A stretch of 6,586 bases of DNA from Candidatus Iainarchaeum sp. (GTDB taxonomy: Archaea > Iainarchaeota > Iainarchaeia > Iainarchaeales > GCA-2688035). Positions 1-4,478 of the stretch are shown here, one piece after another. The notes beneath the pieces are model-generated. The model did not search any database, was not told where the DNA came from, and worked only from the letters and a program-made list of their open reading frames with translations. Numbering within the stretch: the first letter of the stretch is position 1; every line of letters begins with the position of its first letter. Position numbers and translations under genes: made by a program. The stretch is taken from positions 1-6,586 of the forward strand of contig JAFGEM010000117.1 of assembly GCA_016931555.1 (NCBI GenBank). Direction: 5' to 3'.

Positions 1-534
1 AGAATTGCCAACATCAAAGTTGGGAGCAGGCTTTATAATAAATTCACAGTCTCTGGAGCCAAGGCAGCAGCAGTGAACCTCAACACAGTCAACGCCCTGG
101 TTAAATGCCCGTGAAAAAATTCCCGCTAAAATTCCGCGCAAAAAATGGTCAACAGGCGCCTTGACAGGCTTGCGGACATGGCTTGCAAAGGGATTATCCT
201 GAACAGAAACAATTGCCTCTGTTTTTGAAGAATCCAAATCAACAACTTTAATAGAGCCCCAGCCGCTCGCAGCAAAAAAATCGCCCATAAATTTTGCCAT
301 GCGCTCTCCCTTAAAACCAAAATCAGAGGATATCTGCTTCAAAAGATCCCTGCGGACAGAATCCTTAACAGCATAATAAAGTTTTTTAGTGAACTCGGGA
401 TCCTCAACAGACATTATTCCAGACAAAACAGGAATAGGGGCAATCAAAAAAGGAACATTAATCAGAAAAAAATTGTTATGCTTGAACTTCAAGCCGTTAG
501 TGAAAATAAATTTATCATAAAATTGGTTAAGCAT
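1..534 (-). CDS. V4R-domain ligand-sensor protein, 3' end outside window
   Basis: The frame stays open from the ATG at 534 to the window edge, giving 178 visible residues. The C-terminal part carries the V4R signature: a hydrophobic stretch with G134 and G138 (L-R-G-I-L-A-G), then E152-x2-C155-x3-G159-x3-C163-x-F165. V4R domains are small-molecule or hydrocarbon-binding modules, with conserved cysteines proposed to bind metal; the domain is also found in BchJ-like 4-vinyl reductases and in regulator sensor modules. Residues 1-45 are hydrophobic and Phe/Pro-rich, and residues 46-115 fit the alpha/beta first half of the domain. C155-C156-C157 are three adjacent cysteines, two more than the motif needs. 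The start overlaps the stop of the upstream winged-helix gene (TGATG) and has a well-placed GGTGAT, so the two are surely cotranslated. I infer that it senses a ligand for that partner. The family call is good; the ligand and the length beyond residue 178 are unknown. Confidence 0.82.
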   Translation of the reverse strand, partial: MLNQFYDKFIFTNGLKFKHNNFFLINVPFLIAPIPVLSGIMSVEDPEFTKKLYYAVKDSVRRDLLKQISSDFGFKGERMAKFMGDFFAASGWGSIKVVDLDSSKTEAIVSVQDNPFASHVRKPVKAPVDHFLRGILAGIFSRAFNQGVDCVEVHCCCLGSRDCEFIIKPAPNFDVGNS

Positions 535-833
535 CAAACATCACCCTGCAAAATATTGTGTATTGTACGGTACTTTTCAACCTTAAGCGGCCATACAACC
601 AAGGCATTTCCAACACGCTTTGAAAGCACAAGCTGCTTGTCAACAAGCTTTTTGAGGTAATACGAGTATTTTGTGCTCGCCTGCCGCTTCTTTTCGCGCG
701 TGGAAACATCCTCCCGAAAATGCTCTGCTATTTCAAGGGAAGAAATAGGCCAGTTCTGCATTACAATCTCCAGAATCTCCTGCTCGCGCATGGAAAGCCC
801 CTTAGAAACAACAAAATCTGGCATGACAGGCAT
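534..833 (-). CDS. Winged-helix DNA-binding protein, likely transcription regulator
   Basis: A 99-residue protein that is essentially one winged helix-turn-helix domain. Residues 15-27 (beginning M-R-E-Q-E-I-L-E-I) form a first helix. I30-S-S-L-E-I-A-E-H-F is the positioning helix. A Ser/Lys/Arg-rich segment (44-55) leads into the recognition helix T54-K-Y-S-Y-Y-L-K-K-L. V69 to W81 form the beta wing, ending V-V-W-P-L. This ArsR/MarR-like layout is common in archaeal regulators, and no metal-sensing cysteines are present. Three in-frame ATGs (833, 824, 791) are possible; 833 is chosen because the TATA-like box at 869-878 would start a transcript about 15-20 nt upstream of it. There is no clear Shine-Dalgarno. 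The gene overlaps the V4R sensor gene by one base (TGATG). I infer a DNA-binding half whose signal comes from the V4R protein. The fold is confident; the target genes are unknown. Confidence 0.82.
   Translation of the reverse strand: MPVMPDFVVSKGLSMREQEILEIVMQNWPISSLEIAEHFREDVSTREKKRQASTKYSYYLKKLVDKQLVLSKRVGNALVVWPLKVEKYRTIHNILQGDV
540..545 (-). promoter_or_regulatory. Shine-Dalgarno site of the V4R gene
   Basis: On the minus strand GGTGAT lies 5 nt before the ATG at 534. It matches the complement of the archaeal 16S rRNA 3' end (GGAGGTGATC). It sits within the last codons of the winged-helix gene and fixes the V4R start, which indicates translational coupling. Confidence 0.72.
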
Positions 834-868
834 TTAAAACAACCAAAAGAGAAAAAGAGGCAAAGAAG

Positions 869-878
869 TATATAAAAG
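869..878 (-). promoter_or_regulatory. TATA-like box for the wHTH/V4R operon
   Basis: The minus strand reads CTTTTATATA, close to the archaeal TATA consensus, about 36-45 nt before the ATG at 833. With the usual 25-nt spacing, initiation would fall near 848-850 and leave a short leader. It gives the regulator pair a promoter separate from the MBL gene, which ends at 910. Confidence 0.55.
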
Positions 879-891
879 TATCTAAATAATG

Positions 892-903
892 CTGGCATGC
901 CAG
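892..903. promoter_or_regulatory. Perfect 12-bp palindrome, candidate operator
   Basis: CTGGCATGCCAG is a perfect inverted repeat with no spacer, 13 bp upstream of the TATA-like box of the winged-helix/V4R operon and just after the MBL stop codon. A dimeric winged-helix protein binds such symmetry, so autoregulation is possible. A perfect 12-bp palindrome is expected once or twice in a window this long by chance, but only about 0.02 times in this 76-bp gap. Confidence 0.35.
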
Positions 904-909
904 AAAAGG

Positions 910-1755
910 TTATACGTTGAATTTCATTCCCTCTTCTGCAGGAACAATATTCTTTACATTGTGCCGGGCAAGAATTTTTTCAAGTTTTTCCTTTGTCATG
1001 TGCTGGGTTGCTTCTATGTGAGTTAAAACAACTTTTTTTGCGCGCAACGTATTAGCAAGCGCAAGGTTTTCCTCAAAAGAAATATGGTCTTGGACAGTCG
1101 ATGTCTCGGGCTTGGATGCCCGCGTTTCCACTGTCTTCCCAATCCACCCTGTTTCCATAAAAACCAAATCAGCGTCAAAAAACAAGGGGTCAAGAGTTGA
1201 ACCGAAAATGCTGCAAGGCATGTAAACTACTTTTTTTTGACCCTGTTGTATGACATACCCAAATCTTTGCCTGTCAGGCCTTTTGAAGTTAACTGGGGCT
1301 ACTGTAATATTGCCAAATTTTATTTGTTGCCTGTTTTTTGCCGGAATTATTTCTATCCAGCCTCTTTCCGCATAATAAAAAATATGTGAAAGGTATTTTT
1401 TAAAGTCGGGCATTGCATGCTCAGGGATAAATACTTTTACAACTGGTTTCTTTGCACCAGCAACATAGCCCGTGGAAACATCCGGATGCCCCAAATGCTC
1501 AAAAATTCTCATGCCCTGAGTGTGATCAGGATGCCAGTGAGTGTAAAAAACAGCGGAAACCTTTTTTATGCGCTCCCTATTCAATTGAAGGGCAATTTCC
1601 TCAGGAGTGTCAAACAAAAGCCCCTGCGTTGTTTCAATCAGTGCAGGGCCAGTTCTCTCAAAGCCGCTCGCCCGGGCTTTTTCACAGTCTTTGCAGAAAC
1701 AACAGGGCCTTGGAAAATGCCCTGCGCCCTCTGAACCAAGCAACACTAGTTCCAT
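910..1755 (-). CDS. PhnP-like MBL-fold metallohydrolase
   Basis: A 281-residue metallo-beta-lactamase-fold protein of the PhnP/COG1235 type (phosphoribosyl-1,2-cyclic phosphodiesterase-like). The N-terminus M-E-L-V-L-L-G is followed by a cysteine cluster, P17-C-C-F-C-K-D-C24, matching the structural zinc site of PhnP-like proteins. The catalytic motif is H73-W-H75-P-D77-H78, and the late metal histidine is H246 in L-T-H-I. The usual H-[IM]-S-x-E-E segment is present at 224-229. Two expected ligand positions look changed: no His in the segment before G166-Y167 (it reads N-F-K-R-P-D), and the aspartate near residue 181 is replaced in Y178-M-P-C-S. The start at 1755 is chosen because the domain begins there; an open frame continues upstream but only as antisense to the PHP gene. 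There is no Shine-Dalgarno and the leader is probably short. It is divergent from the PHP gene. The fold is certain; the substrate is unknown. Confidence 0.85.
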   Translation of the reverse strand: MELVLLGSEGAGHFPRPCCFCKDCEKARASGFERTGPALIETTQGLLFDTPEEIALQLNRERIKKVSAVFYTHWHPDHTQGMRIFEHLGHPDVSTGYVAGAKKPVVKVFIPEHAMPDFKKYLSHIFYYAERGWIEIIPAKNRQQIKFGNITVAPVNFKRPDRQRFGYVIQQGQKKVVYMPCSIFGSTLDPLFFDADLVFMETGWIGKTVETRASKPETSTVQDHISFEENLALANTLRAKKVVLTHIEATQHMTKEKLEKILARHNVKNIVPAEEGMKFNV

Positions 1756-1776
1756 GAAAAAAATGCGTGTTGAACA

Positions 1777-1784
1777 TTTTTTAA
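1777..1784 (+). promoter_or_regulatory. Weak TATA-like box for the PHP gene
   Basis: TTTTTTAA lies 26-33 nt before the ATG at 1810, the spacing that would put initiation on or next to the start codon. No Shine-Dalgarno precedes the ATG, so a leaderless transcript is the simplest reading. The match to consensus is weak. Confidence 0.3.
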
Positions 1785-1795
1785 CCCAATTGTGC

Positions 1796-1803
1796 TTTAT
1801 ATT
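1796..1803 (-). promoter_or_regulatory. TATA-like box for the MBL gene
   Basis: On the minus strand this reads AATATAAA. Initiation about 25 nt downstream, near 1773, would leave a leader of roughly 18 nt to the MBL ATG at 1755. The same bases on the plus strand (TTTATATT) are too close to the PHP start at 1810 to serve it. The 54-bp gap therefore probably holds two divergent core promoters. Confidence 0.4.
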
Positions 1804-1809
1804 AGTCAC

Positions 1810-2733
1810 ATGATAGAGAAAGTTTTCACTGCTGACCTGCACACTCACTTGCTCGAAAAGAACACAAAGCCCGAGGATTACTGGAAATACGCAAAAAAAA
1901 GAAAGCTTGATGCAATAGCAATGACAGAGCACGCGGAATTCAGGCCCGAAAAAGCGTTTGAAATAGCAAAAAAAACAAAGCCGAAAAATATTCTGCTTAT
2001 CCCCGGAATAGAGTTGAATACAGACATTGGGCACGTGCTTGTTTATGCAGAAAATGAGAGAGTTTTTCAGATTCCGGAATTGAGGAAAAAGGGAATTGAA
2101 ATAGAAAAAGTAATTGAAATAGGGAAAGAAAACAAATTGCTTGTGAGCATTGCACATCCCTGGGGATTCAGCCATGACAGCGCAGCATACATTTTTGGCG
2201 AAAAAAAGCTAGAAAAGCTTGTGGAAGAAAACAGCATTGGAGTGGAAGCGTTCAACGGAATGATTGGGCAGCTCGCTTATTTTGTTTACAACAGCAAATG
2301 GGTTTCAAGGCCACGGAACTTTTTTGAAAAACTCGAAACAAATAAAATAGCAAAAAAAATCCGCATCAGCAAAATCGGGGAAAAGGCAAGAAAAAAGATA
2401 GACAGCAAAAGCATGGAAATAGTGGAGAGAACACGCAAGGCAATTGAATTAGGGGAAAAGGCAGGCTTTATTACAGCAGGGAGCGACGCACACTCCGCAG
2501 TCAGAATCGGCGCAGGAATAATAAAAATGCGCCTGCCAGAACAGCAGGATAACACTTCTTTCTTGAAAGCGCTCAGGGAGAAAAAAAACATTGAATGGGC
2601 AGGCCCGCTCATAAAAGAAAAAAAAGATTCAATAGAGATAGTGCAATTGCCAAGAAAAAAAATGGAGGCACTGCAGGCACTCAAATATGCTGCAAAAACC
2701 AAGTTGCACAGAAAAGTGCAGGTGAAGGAATAA
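1810..2733 (+). CDS. PHP-domain metal-dependent phosphoesterase
   Basis: A 307-residue protein with the PHP motif series: D9-L-H11-T-H13, T39-E40-H41, P65-G-I-E68, G74-H75, A115-H116-P-W-G, and G224-S-D226-A-H228. These histidines and acidic residues form the trinuclear metal centre of PHP phosphoesterases (histidinol-phosphatase, TrpH/YciV, polymerase PHP domains). The S-D-G usually found shortly after H-x-H is missing; the sequence continues L-L-E-K-N. A lysine-rich segment at about 163-217 separates the last two motifs, and a basic tail of about 70 residues follows the GSDAH motif. The ATG at 1810 is preferred over an in-frame GTG at 1792, which overlaps promoter-like sequence and adds only six residues. 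The gene is divergent from the PhnP-like MBL gene, so both may act on phosphate esters. The family call is secure; the substrate could be a sugar phosphate, nucleotide or cyclic phosphate. Confidence 0.88.
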   Translation: MIEKVFTADLHTHLLEKNTKPEDYWKYAKKRKLDAIAMTEHAEFRPEKAFEIAKKTKPKNILLIPGIELNTDIGHVLVYAENERVFQIPELRKKGIEIEKVIEIGKENKLLVSIAHPWGFSHDSAAYIFGEKKLEKLVEENSIGVEAFNGMIGQLAYFVYNSKWVSRPRNFFEKLETNKIAKKIRISKIGEKARKKIDSKSMEIVERTRKAIELGEKAGFITAGSDAHSAVRIGAGIIKMRLPEQQDNTSFLKALREKKNIEWAGPLIKEKKDSIEIVQLPRKKMEALQALKYAAKTKLHRKVQVKE

Positions 2734-2777
2734 TCCCAAGGATAGGAATAATAAGTTTGTTGTCCTAATTTTTGTGC

Positions 2778-3188
2778 ATGAAATATTCTGTTTACCCTGA
2801 AACAAGGATAGAGCACATTCCAAAGGACACAGAAGCAATACATCTTGTGAGGCCCGTTAAGAAAGATTTTCTCGAAAAAATAATTAAGAAGTGCAAAGGG
2901 CTGAAAAGAATCTGCATGAGCAACTCCTGCTTCCACCGCCTTTCCCCGCGCGCAAGAAAGTCACTCAAAAACCAAAAAATAGAACTGCGAATTGAAACAC
3001 GGCGCGGCCGCGCAATTGAAATTCCTTTCGAAAAAATGCTCGAAATAATTGAAATGCAAAAAGACTTTCAAAGCGTAAGGGCAATAGAAGAAAAAACAAA
3101 GGTCCCAAAAAGCACTGTACACTACCTAGTAAAGTATGCGCAGAGAACAAAAATAAAAAAAGGCAGCGAAACAATCCACCTAAAATAA
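2778..3188 (+). CDS. HTH protein with DUF1699-like N-terminal half
   Basis: A 136-residue protein of unknown function. Residues 19-72 (E-A-I-H-L-V-R-P, then C39-K-G-L-K-R-I-C46, S48-N-S-C51, L-S-P-R-A-R) resemble, from memory, the DUF1699 pattern of archaea (I-H-L-A-F-R-P, C-P-x-L-K-x-I-x-I-P-x-S-Y). The D-V-W-G-H-R ending of that family is absent; here R75-R-G-R leads to a second part. Residues 83-123 form a helix-turn-helix: F84-E-K-M-L-E-I-I-E-M, S99-V-R-A-I-E-E-K-T-K-V-P, then K111-S-T-V-H-Y-L-V-K-Y as recognition helix. A very basic segment (123-129) follows. This suggests a DNA-binding regulator. The ATG at 2778 is preferred to a TTG two codons earlier. No Shine-Dalgarno is visible. The gene lies 44 bp after the PHP gene on the same strand, and its stop abuts the stop of the opposing zinc-ribbon gene. 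The HTH is fairly sure; the DUF1699 link is tentative. Confidence 0.72.
   Translation: MKYSVYPETRIEHIPKDTEAIHLVRPVKKDFLEKIIKKCKGLKRICMSNSCFHRLSPRARKSLKNQKIELRIETRRGRAIEIPFEKMLEIIEMQKDFQSVRAIEEKTKVPKSTVHYLVKYAQRTKIKKGSETIHLK
3149..3161 (-). terminator. Oligo-T candidate terminator of the topo VI operon
   Basis: On the minus strand a run of seven T, one A and five T lies 28-40 nt past the zinc-ribbon stop. Archaeal RNA polymerase terminates intrinsically at such U-runs. The site lies inside the 3' end of the convergent HTH gene, where it encodes a basic K-I-K-K segment, so the run could also be a by-product of lysine codons. Confidence 0.35.
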
Positions 3189-3323
3189 TTACCTCTGCCT
3201 TTCAACAGGCTTTTCCACCCTATAATGGCAAGCAGGGCATTCAAAAGTTTGGATTACACTTGCTCCTGCCAAACCCGCTAAGCCTTCCTTGCGCATTTCT
3301 GCTCCGCATTTTGGGCATTTCAT
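3189..3323 (-). CDS. Small double-CxxC zinc-ribbon protein
   Basis: A 44-residue protein of rubredoxin/zinc-ribbon type: M-K-C3-P-K-C6-G at the N-terminus and F-E-C29-P-A-C32-H-Y near the C-terminus. The two knuckles are 22 residues apart and can bind one zinc. Between them is a Gly/Ala-rich turn (G14-L-A-G-L-A-G-A). Such mini zinc ribbons are frequent in archaea and usually act as nucleic-acid or protein-binding accessories; no specific role can be given. It is supported by an exact start-to-stop frame, four correctly spaced cysteines, and a fit between the convergent HTH stop (3188) and the topo VI A stop (3366). It lies 42 bp downstream of top6A on the same strand and may be the last gene of that operon. 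No Shine-Dalgarno is seen. Confidence 0.78.
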   Translation of the reverse strand: MKCPKCGAEMRKEGLAGLAGASVIQTFECPACHYRVEKPVERQR

Positions 3324-3365
3324 AAAAAAACAGGAAAGCAAAACAAATTTAGCTTTAATGTGCGC

Positions 3366-4478
3366 TTAAGGCAAAAAGTCCTTGGTTTTTATTTTCTCGG
3401 GCAAATAGGTTTGCGTTATAAAACGGATTCCCTTTTTGCTAAGTGCTTCCAATTCAAGCTTTATTGCCCTCTGCTTCATTAAATCAAATTCCTTCTGCCA
3501 CTCCTTTGTCTTAAACCAGTCATATTTCTTCATTTCATTAAGCCTCTTGACATCAAGCGCGTTTAATTTGATTGTAACCTCTTTTGGAATCTTAAAGGTA
3601 TCAACATCCTGCACTGTCAAGCCAATGTATTTTGTGTCAGGAGTTGCAAGCTTTTCCTCGCTATAAGACAAACTAATTGAACCCTGTTTTATTACAGAGT
3701 AAATATACATTCCCCAAGGGTCTGCATCCATCAAAGCATAAACAGGGAGCTTGAACTCCTTGTTAAGCCGCTGCACAAGGCGCCTCTCTGCCCTTGAAGG
3801 CTGGCCGCGCCCAGTCATAATTATGCACTTGTTCTTTTTCCAAAATTGGTCCTCGTTAAAGCGCTTCCATACAGCATCTTTTTCAATAAACAAAACATAA
3901 TCCGCATCCAAATCTTTTATCTGGATTCTCTCGGGCTCTACATTGCTGGGAATTCCCCAGCCACCTGAACCCATTTTTGTCAGGTCAATAGTGTCTTTGC
4001 CGTCCTTTACTTTCATTGTCCCAACAATAACCCCTTTGCTCGAAGCAGCTAGATGCAGTTCCTCCCTAAGCAAATCAAGGCTGGATTCAATGTCTTCAAT
4101 AATAGGGTCTGATTCGGATTGCTCCTCAAAAGTGTTTTCTGTTGTGCCTGCAATAGTGTGCTTCAATGCATAGTAAAGGTCACGGATGCTTGTTGTCGCC
4201 TGCTCCCCGATAATCTTTTTTATTTCAGAAGCAACCAATGCAGTCTGCATGAATTTTCTTGCATGGGCAACATTCAAGAACTGCCTTTGCGAGGTCTTGT
4301 CGCCGAGTTTAATTGTTTTGCTTTTCTTGTCAAAGTAAATGTTTCCAAGAGTCCTAACAGGCAATTCAATTGCAGGCTCTTTTCCCGAATCAATCTGCGT
4401 TAAAATTGTTTTGCCCACGCTCTCCAATTTTTTTATGACTTCCTTGTCCTTGCCTTTCACTTCTGTTGATTTGCTCAT
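3366..4478 (-). CDS. top6A: DNA topoisomerase VI subunit A (Spo11-like)
   Basis: A 370-residue catalytic subunit of type IIB topoisomerase, which makes ATP-dependent double-strand breaks with 2-nt 5' overhangs and passes a second duplex, relaxing and decatenating DNA. The N-terminal winged-helix (CAP-like) domain contains R99-D-L-Y-Y103, Y103 being the active-site tyrosine that links to DNA. The TOPRIM domain follows: V195-L-F-I-E199 supplies the acidic metal ligand and A248-L-M-D251-A-D253-P-W-G the DxD pair. G-R-G-Q-P-S at 223-228 is the conserved loop between them. Length and motif spacing are normal for archaeal Top6A (about 355-390). The ATG at 4478 overlaps the top6B stop as ATGA, so translation is coupled and subunit stoichiometry follows. 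A G-rich GGGGT about 7 nt upstream may serve as a ribosome site. All key residues are intact, so it should be active. Confidence 0.97.
   Translation of the reverse strand: MSKSTEVKGKDKEVIKKLESVGKTILTQIDSGKEPAIELPVRTLGNIYFDKKSKTIKLGDKTSQRQFLNVAHARKFMQTALVASEIKKIIGEQATTSIRDLYYALKHTIAGTTENTFEEQSESDPIIEDIESSLDLLREELHLAASSKGVIVGTMKVKDGKDTIDLTKMGSGGWGIPSNVEPERIQIKDLDADYVLFIEKDAVWKRFNEDQFWKKNKCIIMTGRGQPSRAERRLVQRLNKEFKLPVYALMDADPWGMYIYSVIKQGSISLSYSEEKLATPDTKYIGLTVQDVDTFKIPKEVTIKLNALDVKRLNEMKKYDWFKTKEWQKEFDLMKQRAIKLELEALSKKGIRFITQTYLPEKIKTKDFLP

Noticed and set aside
126..320. 64-residue minus-strand frame at the left edge
   Set aside because: It is an alternative frame within the V4R gene, which has the domain signature and a ribosome site.
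1792..1809. GTG start adding six residues to the PHP protein
   Set aside because: It overlaps TATA-like sequence and has no ribosome site; PHP proteins normally begin a few residues before D-L-H-x-H, as the ATG at 1810 gives.
1417..1813. Overlapping plus-strand frames of 68-105 residues
   Set aside because: They are antisense to the MBL N-terminal half, with no recognisable motif and no promoter.
1756..2175. N-terminal extension of the MBL frame by 140 residues (start at 2175)
   Set aside because: The added part is antisense to the well-supported PHP gene, is Phe/Cys-rich without domain logic, and the MBL fold begins exactly at the 1755 ATG.
2743..2767. TAGGA/TCCTA inverted repeat followed by five T after the PHP gene, as a terminator
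   Set aside because: A five-base stem with a 15-base loop is too weak, and such repeats are common by chance; the gap may instead hold a weak promoter for the next gene.
2286..2936. 216-residue minus-strand frame that looks membrane-like
   Set aside because: The Phe/Ser/Leu richness is the mirror of lysine/glutamate codons in the PHP gene, and it runs across two real plus-strand genes.
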